A program made the translations under genes and the position numbers. Below, piece by piece: positions 43,840-56,370 of a DNA stretch of 64,000 bases. The stretch comes from Eublepharis macularius (lineage: Eukaryota > Chordata > Lepidosauria > Squamata > Eublepharidae): positions 128,809,464-128,873,463 of the forward strand of contig NC_072796.1 in the NCBI RefSeq assembly GCF_028583425.1. Direction: 5' to 3'. A model generated the notes under the pieces. It did no database searches. It had not been told where the DNA came from and saw only the letters and a program-made list of their open reading frames with translations. Position 1 is the stretch's first letter. Every line of letters begins with the position of its first letter.

Positions 43840-43873
43840 CTACAGCCAGTGCTGCTCTGTTTCTGTTCCCAAT
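43840..43873 (-). other. CYRIB: Possible 34-nt non-coding 5' micro-exon of CYRIB
   Basis: On the minus strand, actctctttttttag precedes a 34-nt stretch starting ATTGGGAACAG and ending TGGCTGTAG, followed by donor gtgaga. The polypyrimidine tract is strong. It lies between the 48.9 kb leader exon and the ATG exon on the gene strand and outside repeats. The short length makes a chance match possible. Confidence 0.45.
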
Positions 43874-44864
43874 CTAAAAAAAGAGAGTAAATAAAAGAAA
43901 TGAAACCATCTGCAACCAGATTTTAACAAAACGGTTCATGTTTCCTCCCCACAATGAAAAAATATATAGAGATGCCGGCTATCACTTTTAAGGTCTCGCT
44001 GAAATAATAAATTCCACATGGACAACAAGAATCTCTGCCAGCCTCTTGCCTCTAGAGAAATCTTTGAGTCTTGGTGATTATAAGAAATACTGAAAATATG
44101 AATTCGCTGCTCCTTGTATTGCATCTGTTTTCCTTGGCCCGTTTCAATGCACTACCAATCACAGATTTCTATATGGTAGTTTTTCCAGTATTCCACATGG
44201 ACAAAGGATGTGCCCATGTAGATTTCAGGTGTAGGATCCACATCAGAGCTCCCAGTATTTTCTCTAACTCTGAAAAGCAGTTCGGGATAGAATATTAGAT
44301 GTTGCTCGGCACGGGGGAGGAGGGTTTAACCCCTTACTCCTCCACACCCTTGCCCAACAGAAACCACACCTTCCCTGGCTATTTGTCATAATGAAGGGGA
44401 GACACAGTATCGTCTATCCAATCCTATTCACACACCCCCTCCTCCAAATTCTATAGCGGAAATGAATTTTGCCAGCAGGAGTCCAAAGCATTCCGTGTCT
44501 AGCAAAGTAAACCCGAAGTGCATTCTGCATTCTTTCAGTTCATATCAGGCAGTAAACACAGTTATCTAGTACACAAGGCAGCTTAAGGCTGTGCCACTCC
44601 GTCCTTCTAGAAACAACAGAAGATACCCAGTGGGATAATCACGAGGTCAAAGGTGACCACATATTTGCCTAGAGTATTAGAGAAAGAGTTTATGCACGGA
44701 GAGACAGGTGCTGAGTAGACAGAGTTCAGCCTGTGCTTTGTCCCTGTTGTTCAGCAAGTCAGGGCAATGATACATTTCTTCCAGCACTAACAGCATCACC
44801 ATCCACTTGAGGTTGAGACTGACCAAAATGGTAGGGCCTGAACAGGACAGCATTTCTTTACTAT

Positions 44865-45092
44865 GTGGAATTGTGGGGGGGGGGGGGGGGCTCTAGTCAT
44901 AGCTGACTTACGGCAACCCTGGTGGGGTTTTCATGGCGAGAAACTATCAGAAGTGGTTTGCCATTGCCTGCCTCTGCAAACCCCGTCTTCACTGGAGGTC
45001 TCCCATCCAATTACTAACCAAAGTCGACCCTACTTAGCTTCTGAGATCTGATGAGATCAGGCTCACCTGGGCTATCCAGGTCAGGGTGGAAT
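44865..45092 (-). repeat. 5S-rRNA-derived SINE (Sauria type)
   Basis: Minus-strand: tagtcatagctgacttacgg tail next to a run of about 16 G, then gaggtctcccatccaattac and tgatgagatcaggctcacct. Confidence 0.92.
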
Positions 45093-45163
45093 TAACTTGC
45101 AGAATTCACTGTTATGGGATGCAGGAATAGCCACTCTTTTAGGTGACTTTAAGAGGAGGGCAC

Positions 45164-45375
45164 CCCGACCTGGATAGCCCAGAAGAGCCTGATCTCATTA
45201 GATCTCAGAAGCTAAGCAGTGTCAATCTTGGTTAGTAATTGGATGGGAGACCTCCAACGAAGACCAGGGTTGCAGAGGCAGGGAATGGCGAACCACCTCT
45301 GTTAGTCTCTTGCCATGAAAACCCCACCAGGGGTCGCCATAAGTCAGCTATGACTTGAGGGCACCAGACACACAA
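45164..45375 (+). repeat. 5S-rRNA-derived SINE (Sauria type), inverted relative to its neighbour
   Basis: Starts cccgacctggatagccc; gatctcattagatctcagaa; attggatgggagacctccaa; tail ataagtcagctatgacttga. Only about 70 bp from the opposite-strand copy. Confidence 0.92.
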
Positions 45376-46503
45376 GAGGAAGGCAAATTCATGGTGGACA
45401 GGACCATCAATGGCTGTGTTGATTAAATCGAGCCTTCATGTTCAGAAGCAGCATCCCTCCAAACACCAGTCCTGAAAGAGAACCACTGCAGGAGGCTTTT
45501 GACCCCATCCTCTACCAGTATGCCTTCCCAAGATTGGCCACAAGATTAAACAGGATGATGGACCTTTTGGCTGATCCAGTACAGCAGCTCTTGCCTAGTT
45601 GCCGATGACACATAAGAACCTCCTTGCAAATACTCAGGCAAGGAAGACAGAGTAGCTCTCTCGTCTGTTTTCTAATTGTATGGTGGAGAAACGGAGGAGC
45701 CTCTGAAGACCATTTCAGACCCTGCAGCTTCCTGTCTGGTCTGTATTTTTGGCTCACGCTGCATTGACCACCTGAGTCCTTGGAAAGTTATATGGGGTTA
45801 GGAAAAGGACACATCAGGCACTTAACTTGGGAATTCTTACCAGCACTAACAGCTGCTCCCCAAAGTCCCACAGAAAGAGTTACAGCCCATCTGGCCCCAT
45901 CCCCACCACCAGCAAGCGTCTGGCATTACACCCAACATCCTTTTTACCTACTTGACCTCTCTCTAACAAACTGAATGCAATCGTCTTTACTGCTACACAT
46001 GACTTTACTCAGTGGGTCTGAAGACTCTGAACTGAAATGGGATTCTTTTGCTAGTTGTTTGTGGGAACTATAGTCTGGGGAAGGAAGGCCACTAACTGAA
46101 GGGCTGGGCATACAGGAATAAACTTCCCAGTTCCTCAACTATGGTTTCGTTGGGGAATGTTCCTGACTGCTCTGGCTTTAATCTACATATTGCCTTCACC
46201 ATTAGGAGGAGAGGGTGTCCTAACAGGAAGGAAAAAACGTACTTGCGGGTTGACACGTTAAATTTCTTCAGCTGATGCGTCCTCCTCTTTCCTCATATGG
46301 GAGAGGACTCAGACCAGACACGTATTTGTTTCCTTGCCTTCATAAGCACTTTCCTTTCCCTGGCAGCATTTATCTAGTTTTGGTCTGGGTTCCTCAGAGC
46401 ACCCATTTCCTTGGAAGGGAATATGCTTGCTGGCTTGAGAATCAGTTTTTGAGAAAGTACCTCTGCCCTGATAGGAGACACCTTCCAGTCACCCTTGGCT
46501 CCT

Positions 46504-46715
46504 GAATATATAAAGTTGCCTTATATGAAGTTACACCATTGGCCCATCTAGCTCAGTACTGTCTATGCTAGCTGGCAGTGGCTCTCCAGGGTCTCAAGAC
46601 AGAAAGCCCCCCTCCCACTACTCCTACTACCCCAAATCCTTTAACTGAAAATCTCTGGGACTTAACACGGTACCTTCTGCAAGCAAAGCAACGACTTCAG
46701 CACTGAGCCATAATC
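46504..46715 (-). repeat. tRNA-derived SINE, diverged
   Basis: aaagttgccttatatgaag, cagtggctctccagggtctc and the worn head cactgagccataatc. Confidence 0.7.
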
Positions 46716-46959
46716 CCCCCCCCCCTTCCAGATATCAGACCTCTTCCTCCAGCTGTAAGGCAGGATATAGGCTCTGCACCTATGCTGGAATGGCCATGTC
46801 AGTGATCCTTTACCTACTGGAAACTGTTCTGTGTAGGAGGTCAGACAGCCTGATTGTCACAGCAGTTATTACAGATGAATGCCCTCCTAGGATGTTTCAC
46901 AGCCCTTACAATGAAAGTGGCTATTTAGGCAGATAGAGAGTCTTTCTGCTGCAAGTTAT

Positions 46960-47110
46960 TAACTGTTGTTGATGTTTATTTGAATCCTATTACTTGGATG
47001 TGTTTTAAGTATTTTTTTTCATCTGAACTGCACTTCAATTATTAGTTAGTCCCCTTGCAGAGCTGTTTTGTACTGAAGAACAGTGGGATATAATTTTTAT
47101 ATGCAAGAAA
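46960..47110 (+). mobile_element. Old LINE 3' tail
   Basis: ttattaactgttgttgatgt, agctgttttgtactgaag and agtgggatataatttttata fit an L2-like 3' end; worn. Confidence 0.4.
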
Positions 47111-47964
47111 ATAAGGTGCTCTTGACCTCTCAAGCAAGTGGGGAGGATTGAGGGTTCTTCCACTCATGAGTTTTGTGACATTTGGAAATTTTTAGAATGA
47201 GCTCTGCCCCATTAAAAAGCGAAGGAAGATGGTTTTAAGATTATTTTCTTATTTACTTCTGAGGATGGTGATTGTTTTAAAGGTAGAAAATTACTTTTAA
47301 TTCTTGTTTGCACAATGACACCAGTTTTTTTTAAAATTAAAATCATGTTTGAAGAAAATTAAAAGAAAAAAAAAACCTTTAACTAAAAAGCTGCAAAAGC
47401 CTTATTTTCTGGCTAAACAGTGCCACCATTGGAGGCAGAAGCCACTCCTGACCCCCTAATATGAAAAGACACAGGAGCTAATCTGTTCCTGAGCACCTTC
47501 CATCCCTGCATAGGATGACCGTATTAGATTACAGGCCCAATTCCTGTCTGTACAGCCTGTTCACTCCACCCAATTTCTCCACAGGTAAAAAAGAATGTGA
47601 CAATTCATCTGATAACTAGAATGTGAGCTAAATAGAGGGTGTATCTGTTTTAGACTTAAACTGATTTAGTAGTCACTCTCTCTCTTTGAGGAACTCCTAA
47701 AAACAAATAGAAGGTTCGTCAACTAACTAAAATTCTCAGAATTTTTAAGGAAAGTAATTACTGGTTTAAATCAGTTAAACAGATGGCTGTAGAGTAGATA
47801 TATCCTTAAGAATTACTGGCGTGCAGCCAACCATCCTCCAATGGAAGAGCCTCTGAAACAGAAGGAGAGCATCAAACTCTGCTCGGCAGTGCTAGGACAC
47901 GGATAGGATCCACCCCTTTATTCCTACTGGTAGGGGTAGAAGAAGGAAAGAAGCATAAAAATAA

Positions 47965-48335
47965 CAACAACAGCAACTGCACCTACATACTGCTCTTCTA
48001 GACAGATTAGTGCCTCACTCAGAGCGGTAAATAAAGTCAGTTCTTTTGGTGCTACACCTCTGAAGATGCCAGCCACAGCTGCTGGCGAAACGTCAGGAAC
48101 TACAATGCCAAGACCACGGCAATACAGCCCGGAAAACCCCCAACAACCATTGTTCTCCGGCCGTGAAAGCCTTCGACAATACATCGACAATACAAAGTCA
48201 GTTTTATTATTATCCCCATAAAACAGCTGCGGAGCTGGGGCTGAGAGGAGTGGCTGACCCAAGGCTGAGGTCATGGATTCAAACCAGCAGAGTGCTGATT
48301 CAGAACCCAACCACTTAACCACTATGCTACATTAT
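47965..48335 (-). repeat. tRNA-derived SINE interrupted by a Penelope-like insertion
   Basis: Right part has the head (tcaaaccagcagagtgctga and caaccacttaaccacta); left part has gctcttctagacagattag and cactcagagcgg. The PLE at 48,043-48,193 lies between. Confidence 0.85.
48043..48193 (+). mobile_element. Penelope-like terminus, family 1, single 5'-truncated copy with hammerhead-like core
   Basis: Starts cttttggtgctacacct; CTGAAGA at 48,060-48,066, hairpin gccagc/gctggc, GAAA at 48,087-48,090, ACGT, and end agccttcgacaatac. Flanked by aaagtcagtt at 48,033-48,042 and 48,194-48,203. Confidence 0.87.
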
Positions 48336-48837
48336 CCTGCCCTCTGATAGTTTGATAGTAGAACTATATGTTGTATGCACTTACTTTACTGATATTGTTT
48401 TTAACAAAATGCAGGTGCAGAAATTGCAGTTTAATGAGGGAGACTGACACAGCGGAAGAGGAGTTTTCACTTCACCCCACTTTCCTCTTCCTGTCACAAT
48501 CTAGTTTAACCCCGACAAGGGACCCTCAAAGCTTTCATAGCAATGCCAAAAGCAGCAGGAGGATCGCAGTTTTCAATGGAAAACGAGGGAAGGAAAAAGG
48601 ATTAATAGTGTCACTTGTTTTCCCCTTCAAATCAAAGCCCCAATTATTGCATTCTGTCAAAGGGGGGCAGGGAGAGTTGGAGAAAAGGATCCTGGCCTTA
48701 CCCATAAGGTGCAGTGTTACACTGAACGTATACAGTTAATGTAGTATGTTTAACCTGTGGGTTTGATCAACTAAAAGAGAAATCACTGTTACCAGGAGGG
48801 GGAAGTGAAGATATTTATAGGCTTCACAGATACTTAC

Positions 48838-48908
48838 CAAGTGACAATATCTTCTTGAAGCCTTTGTAGACGCTGATGCCTCACAATGCAACAGCTTTTC
48901 TGTGACAC
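48838..48908 (-). other. CYRIB: Likely non-coding 5' exon of CYRIB (71 nt)
   Basis: On the minus strand, pyrimidine-rich catctcttcag is followed by 71 nt starting GTGTCACAGAAAAG and ending ATTGTCACTTG, then the strong donor gtaagtatct. The pairing of a good acceptor and a near-perfect donor at exon spacing, outside any repeat and on the gene strand, supports a spliced leader exon. It carries no long reading frame. Assignment to CYRIB is inferred from strand and the lack of another gene; RNA data would settle it. Confidence 0.6.
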
Positions 48909-51210
48909 CTGAAGAGATGAAAAACAAAACATGGTGAAAATGAGATTATATTGCCTAAGGCATGTTGTTAGGTGTCACACATCAAAAACAAGTTCAACCA
49001 ATTCCGAGAAGCTTTACCTACTCAAAGCAATTGCAACTCGAATGCACACGCTGCTGCTTCTTACCTAATCAAACACTGAAGATATCCCAAAAGCTAGAAT
49101 GATCAGATAAAAACAAATCTGGGTATAATTTCCCTGTGGCATTGGAGAAAAGCTCATCACTTGCATGCTGCCTTCAGCTCTTCCAAAATTAAAGAGTTGG
49201 CATCGAACCAATTCTATTTCAAATAAAATTAAGATTACTAAAGGTCTGAATAAGACAGAGAAGTGCTTGCGCCAGCACTATCAATTTCTGCTACGTTAAT
49301 GTATTTTACCAGATGGGGTAATATTCCCACATTTATGCATCCAGCCATCTCCCCTCATGCTGTAGTTTTATAGTAGGATATTTCTTACAGTAGTTACCCG
49401 TGATCAATGGAAGAGGTTCAAACAATTAATCTGAGCATATAAAGGTAATATTTTCATCGCACAGGTAACAGGAATCTGTGGCTAAGCACAGTGCATGCCC
49501 GGGATGGGTGTGGGAATGAGTCTTGCATTTGATGGACCCGAAATACATTGTTCTGCACAAGGTGCAAGCTCAAATAAGCCCATCTAAAAAAATCCCAGAT
49601 TTTTAACTACATGCCCCTCGGAGTAAGGGCAGGATAAAAATATGGCAGACATTAGATCATATGTTATGCTTCTCTCCAGTTTCAGACAGCGAGGGTTAAT
49701 GAAGGCTGGATCGTTCTAAGACAGTGTAACAAGGTGTGTGTGTGGAGAAGAAAGCTTAAGATTGAGAAGGATGAAAGGAGAACTAACTCACCATTTGATT
49801 TCTGCAGAGAGCTGAGCTGTTCTCCCACCCACCACCCACTCCCACTACCCAGTATGCACTGAGATGGCCAAATGGCACACTCAGTGAGCTAACCTGGCCT
49901 TTGATGCACCTTTATGTGGGTTCTGGAGGCTTTATCAAACCATAAATTGCACGGAAAGGTTCCACACAGGTTCAGTTGTAAATAAGAGAGAGACACAGAG
50001 TCTCTACCACTTCAATATTCTTCCTAGATTTTGTATACCATGCTTTGGCCAGGCCTAAGGACACATGCACAATAATCTTGTCTCTCTTATTAAGAGAGCT
50101 TGCTACCAAATATGGCCCCCCAAAAGAGGTCATTTTGTGTGCCCATATTCACCTCTTTCCCCCAATCTGGAAACAAAAGTGGTCTCCAACAATGGCACAG
50201 GCATATCTAATACAAGAGCAGCAGAATACGGAGATTACCAGGAATAAATAGTCTATGAGCAACAAGAACCAACAGCTGCATCCCCAAAAGACACGCAGTT
50301 CCGTACATTCATGCAGCACTGCTTCCATGGGACCCTCCAATGTAGGATGATTGGGGAGGGGAGGGTATTTAAAAGCTCTTTTTAAGAAGTATGTTTGTGC
50401 TTAAGTGCCACTAACAGCAGCCAGCCCCACAACAAGCAATGAAGCCACGTTCACCATGAACCGTTATTTCAGTTGATGACTTCCTAACGATGCTTTAACT
50501 TCTTTCTCTTGCTGTGTTAAAATGGGGACAGGAAGGCACCTCTTCTCAAACCACACGTACCCTGCTCCTGAACTCACATGAACGTTGGTAGAACAGGGTG
50601 TGACCCAGCCCTTCCCACCACAGAACAGACACTTCCCTCTTCAAAGACACACAGAGAGGAACTGGGATAGCATCATATGACTTCACTGAAAAAGATCCTC
50701 CTTAAATGCCAAATGAACACACCTTCTTAAGTAACCCCTACAGATGTGTTTAACAATTGTTTCCTTTATAAGCACACAGCTGGTTATGTTACACTGCCCT
50801 TGCATGCAATGTGGTATCTCAATTTCTCCATTTGTCTTCCTGTTTTAAAAAAAAAGGATTTGAGAACTATTCATACTGTGCTAATAATCCAATGAGAATT
50901 AGGGACTTAGTGACAGAAACAAAACTATTCCGCACTTACTTTGAACTTTCTAATTCCAAAAGCAAAGCAGATGGGACAAAGTGCAACTTGTAACGCCGTG
51001 ATAGCAACAGGAGACAACTTTTCAAGAGAATCTCAGAATTATATAATCACATTCACACAAACAAGCACAGATTTAAGACCTAACAACTGATGAATATATG
51101 TACAGAGCAGAAGTACAGTCTTTTCTCTAGGACTCAGATGAAAAAGTGCAGTCACCAGGATTGTAGAGAATCGACAACAGAAACCAGCAGCCCTACTATC
51201 TTAAACCTGA
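48909..51210. other. Upstream or intronic sequence without recognised gene or repeat
   Basis: A/T-rich, single-copy in appearance, short chance frames only. May be further 5'-UTR intron of CYRIB. Confidence 0.4.
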
Positions 51211-51585
51211 TTCGTACATCGAGTCTCTCTACACCAGACATCTGACGTGTGAAGAACACGTGTCAGGGGATGTAATGGTAGCCTAGCAGGGTAGTTTAAA
51301 AAGACAGAGCCAGTGGCAGGGCAAAAGCTTTGCTACACACTGGAGCTGTGGGAAGGGGCTGTGAAATACCAGAAGGGAAACTTCAGTCCATTATAACCTC
51401 TCCAAGTCCAAGCCAGGCTCCGGAAGGCAGCTCCAGCCCCTTTCCATTCCCCACTGCTCTCTGGTTGCAATCCCAAAGTTTTAGACTGGAGGAGTGAAAT
51501 TGACAGAGCCTTCCTGGAGGCAATGATGAAATTAACAAACCCTCTCAGGAGAGATCTCTCTCATGTAGACAGACTCATTAGCAGG
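51211..51585. repeat. Diverged relative of the 1,501-1,820 foldback element
   Basis: Shares gtttaaaaagacagagcc in the left arm and aaattaacaaaccctctc followed by gagatctct in the right arm; the centre is different and longer. Confidence 0.6.
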
Positions 51586-52599
51586 AGTGCAGCTGGAGGT
51601 AAACCAGGCTGCTTCAAATGGATACTACCCAAGCCAGCATCAGCAGAGTTTAAAGGTGAACAGATATGGGTAATACCTTTGCAACTGTATAATTCAACTG
51701 CTACTAGAGAGGAATGCTACTCATAAGGAAGCCACAGCTGTCATGTAGCATTAGTGACATATATACTGAGTCCTAGTTTCAATTTTTAAGACCTAATTCT
51801 CAATGACAAATCTATGGTTGGAGTGGACTCTACTATTCAAGACTGCAAGAAGAATTCTAGCCTATTCTGTTCCTCATTGTGCTAGTTTTCTGCATGCAGG
51901 GATTTTTAAATGGAGGGCCATTCAATCACGAAAAACCTTACTTGCACCCAGAACCAAGGCAGCCCAGACATAGCTTTGTCAGTTTCATAAAGGCTAGGCC
52001 ATGAGATGTTTGAAACACCCTACCTGTATCAGTGGAGGACTCAGAAACTATGAGGGGGTGGCAGGGAGAACACCAGACCTACCTCCTTCTTGGGACCACA
52101 GATGGGTCATGAAAAGGTCTGCACATGAGCCAGCTGATCGATGGTGGCTGACCCCTGAAAAGTCAGGCAGTCACTGATAGCTGGCCCTTTGACAGCCAGC
52201 GTCCTGACAATCAGTTATTGAGAATCTCCACCCTCAGGGCAGCGAAGAGATGGCTCAGAAGGCACCACTGGTCCCTGCACAGCTCTGACCATGCCTGCCC
52301 TCCACAGGGCTTCTGAGTAGGCCACTGAGTATGCCCCAGGCTGGCTAGGGCCTCTAAAAGGCTTGAGGGAGGAGGCCAGTGGGGACAGATCAGTTCTGGC
52401 TCCCAGCTCAGAAGGGAACAGAATGAGGAGAAGATGGAAGAGGGCGGTGCTTCACCTCTTCCTCTCTCTGTCTGAGGCCAAGAGAAGGCACTTCACCCAG
52501 AAGTCGACCCTGGTGCGTGACCTCCGTACCTTGGGATCTTACAAAAAGTTAATGAGCTTTATTCATTACATGTATTGATAATTCACTTTTTGGCCAGGC

Positions 52600-53312
52600 T
52601 GGACCACATTTCCCTTTGTCCCAGTGAGTGATTGAGCGCTTCCCTTTCCCTGGCTTATAAGGGAGGTTATTGTCAACTAGCTGTAAAGTCCATTGCGTTT
52701 AACAATACAACAGGCTCTAGCGGGGCCTTGTGAGGGTCATGCGCTGCCCCATCAGCATTCCTGAGCTCCACAGTGGGCTGATTTCAGCCTCAAACTAGCC
52801 AAAATGGGGCCACTGCGGAGCACAGGAGCACTCCCGGGCAAGCTGCACCACCCGGGCAGCATTTCTGCACTCTGGACTCACCCTGGCTTGCTCGAGGTGT
52901 GCTGAGGGCTGAGCTGGTGTGGCGGGCTTCCCTGGTGCCTTGGTGGCTGCAGCAGCACAACCCTCCAGAGACCCCAAGGAGGCTGCTGCAGCAATGGAGA
53001 ATGCCAGTGCAGGAGCGTGGCTCTCCCTGCCAGTGAGCTGGACGATAACGCTGGGCTGCACCAGGTCTTCCTGCAGCCGCTGCAGACCCTTGAGAGGGGT
53101 GTGCTGGCCCTCCCCACCCCCTCCTAAGCAAGCCATATTGGCAACGACTATCCTCGCTCAGGCCAGAGTGCACTTGCATGGGGATAAAAAGTGAGTCGTC
53201 ACCAATACGGCTTGCCTTTTACATAGTAGGATTGTTCTTGGTCTGGATGGTTCTCATGGTATATACTTCTCAGGGGAGTGGGATATAAACATTTCAAATC
53301 AATAAATAAATT
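52600..53312 (+). repeat. Composite dispersed repeat ending in a LINE-like tail
   Basis: GC-rich body (52,800-53,130) with open frames on both strands but no family resemblance, ending gagtgggatataaacatttc and (aata)n, which looks like a retroposon 3' end. Class uncertain. Confidence 0.4.
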
Positions 53313-54327
53313 TGTCCTTTACCTGTATCTTAAGCTTGGAAACCAAATTTAAGGAAAAGGTGATGGATCTTTACTGTTATCTATGTAAATCATTCATATC
53401 ATATACCACCTCACAGTCAGAATGCTGAAATCTGTTCCAAAGTACTGAATTCAACTTGCCTTTGCTCAGGAACACTCACAGTCGATAACAACTAGGATCA
53501 GCCAAATTTATTTAGAATATTTATTCCTTGCCTGTGAGTTCAGAGTGGCTTCTGAACAATAAAGCCAGTTATCTTAATGTAAGATCCAAATACATTCAAA
53601 CAGCCGCAAAAGCTTTCCCAATCATAAGCTGTTCAAAAAAGGCCTTCATTATTTGAGCTCAAGGCCCTTCAGAGTAAATTGGTCTCCTGTCCAAAGGCCA
53701 GGACTAAGACACAACTGCACTACTTGTGGTTATTCCACAGCCACAACTGGGGAAAAGAATCCCCCTCTGTTCCTTTCTACAAATGTATTATGCAACCGAG
53801 GGGGTGGATACCCAACTCCGATTTTTCATACAAATATGAAGACTGGAATTAGTTTAGATGTCTGGAGTTGAAAAGTGAGCAAGAACTGAACAACTATTTC
53901 CTTCCATTACCCACCATCCCAGCAAACCACAGAACAGCCGTTTAGTGGCTCCAGCTAGAAACGCTGAACAGTTTCAGATCTGATGCTTGTTGACTTTCTG
54001 TTCTGCATCATGAAGAGCTCTGTATAAGCTGACAGCTTCTGTAGTCTTCTGCCAACAAACTGATTCCATAGAGGAAATCACCCTTTGCTGTTAAATATGG
54101 CTTTCTCTAGAACCAGCTGGGCAACTTTTCACAGGGCAGGACAGTACCAGAGAACAAGCCTCAGTCCCAATGCAGAGAAAGGATCTGCCCAAATATGGCC
54201 CCTGCGTAGAGTGAAAACGGTACAGTGTTGGCTGGGCTACTGTAATCTTGTCATAACAAAACCCTCCCACACTGCAGTCTAACATCAGCACATGGCAGCA
54301 TGTGGGAGAAACCAGAAGTAATTGAGT

Positions 54328-54375
<48 letters not shown>

Positions 54376-56370
54376 ATGTCTGGTTCAATTACCAATTTGT
54401 TCATAAAACTTGAAGGAAATTGTTTTTTCAAACGACTGCTTGGTTCATACCCAGTATTTTCCTGGTTTCTTTTGTCACTGGCAGCCCTACTCTAGAAGTA
54501 ATGGTTACCCCTCTGGATGGCACACTGAATGAATTCAAAATCAAGGCAGAAGGGAACTTCCCCAAACAGCAAGTTGACATGAGCCCTCTGCAAAGACAGG
54601 AATGGTCGGAAGACACATGATGCAGGTTTATTGCTGAAATTAACCTGAGGCCAGAAGTGGAAGGAGTCAAAATCCACAGTGAACATTTCACATCCGTAAA
54701 CTGCCTGGATCAGAGGCTGACTGGAGTAGACTACTCTGAGCTTCAGAAACCCACACATTCCGGCTGGTCTGGCAACCCACCTCTCTGCCCCCAAACCCTC
54801 CAACGTATACAAAAGGGGGGGGGGGGTTCAGCCATTTTCAATGGCCTTTGCAGGCACTCCAACAGAGCAGTCACCTCCAAGCTGGAGGCTAAAGAAGACA
54901 CTAAGTCACTCCATGTCATGCTTTGATGGCACTCCAAAGCAATCCAAGAGATTCTGGTGGCTTTAGAGTATTTAAAACTAAGCATGATTTCAAGAGAGGG
55001 GCTGAACCCTTCTGCCTTGCAGAAAAACGAGACTCCTCCCAGAGTTTTCTGCAACACACGGTGGGAGAAGGGCAAAGGAAAGGGATGCCTCCTAGTATGC
55101 CAAGACGGGGCAGGCCATTGTCAGGAAGAGATGCATAATCTCCAATAGTGACTGCATTAGTGGAACCCTGAATAAGCACAATAGAATCAAGGAAATCAGT
55201 TTCGAAGAATGGAAAGACAAGCTCCTTTAAAGCAAGCACTCTTCTAGAGTCTATTTTGAGTTCTCTGATAAAGTATCAGCAATATCTGAGGAAAGTTACA
55301 TTAAGTGCAGGACTCGCTGTGCTTCCAAGCTAAAAACCAGTTCAATCACTTCTTGGCACACAGATGGCACGTGAGCTTCTTTCCTATACCTTGCATACTG
55401 AGTCAGCATCAAAACTTTGTGGACACACGCAATGCTTTCCACGTAGAAATGACACTGCAACCCTATGCAGTTACTCCAGTCTAAACCAATTGAAATCAGC
55501 TGGCTTAGACTGGAGAGCTATGGGCTTAGAGTGAAGTAGCTCTACGTAAGACTTCACGGTGCCAGTGCTAAGCAAAGTTACCTTCTTCCAAACCCACTGA
55601 TTTAACTCCACTTCGGAAGGCACTCTGCATCTTGTTCAAATCTGAAAGTGGTAAAGTCAGAGGCCACTTGCAAAAGAAAACCCAGTCACATTTGGAAACT
55701 GCAGAAACTGTCCTAGGCAAGCTAATTAGGGGCAAGTCAAGACCAACAGCTTTCTATATGATCTGATATGAGGGTTGGGGGGAGATACACAAGGAGGTGG
55801 TATGACCCACACTGCAATCTGGGAACTTCCAGGGTTTCCCCCCCCCTTTTGCACACACTTTCTCATTTCCTACTTCTTCATTTGTCATCTTCCAATTACA
55901 GATGTTACACTATGTAAACCAATGCACACAGAGGTTATCTTGTCACTGACGGGCTAATTCACAGAGGTAACCAATTTTGTACTTTCACAGCAGAGAGAAA
56001 TATGAAACTTGCCTCACACAACCCCAACATAATCTGTTTACTCAAGAAGTTTAAAAATACAGTTTTATATACTACACACATCAATACATTCTCAAAAGTC
56101 ACTGCAAATATTTCCCCAATCAAAGGATGGCTTAAGTGTGCAGCTTGTTTCAATAGGCTTCAACAGCCAAGATACTCCATGCAGGGCTTCAAATACATGC
56201 CAGGCTTGGATAAACTTTCAAACATAAAATAAAGACATGGAAGGTTCACTGTTATTTACTCAAATTCAAAACAAGTTTTTTTCACAAGTACGCTACAAAA
56301 AAAAAAAGAGGGGGTTGTCTTATATTCACATACAAGTTACAGTTAAGTTCAACTGTTTCGTGTTGGTCTG
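53313..56370. other. No gene recognised
   Basis: Several 60-110 codon frames occur near 54,420-55,240 on both strands without family resemblance. An (AG)n microsatellite lies at 54,331-54,376 and G-runs near 54,820. Confidence 0.4.
54331..54376. repeat. (AG)n microsatellite
   Basis: A run of about 20 ag units, with one interruption (gaaagag). Confidence 0.95.

Noticed and set aside
52790-53194. Overlapping frames of 79-129 codons
   Set aside because: GC-rich low-stop region within a dispersed repeat; open on both strands.
54420-55240. Cluster of 66-110 codon frames that could be a small gene
   Set aside because: No start context, splice pattern or domain; frames overlap on both strands.
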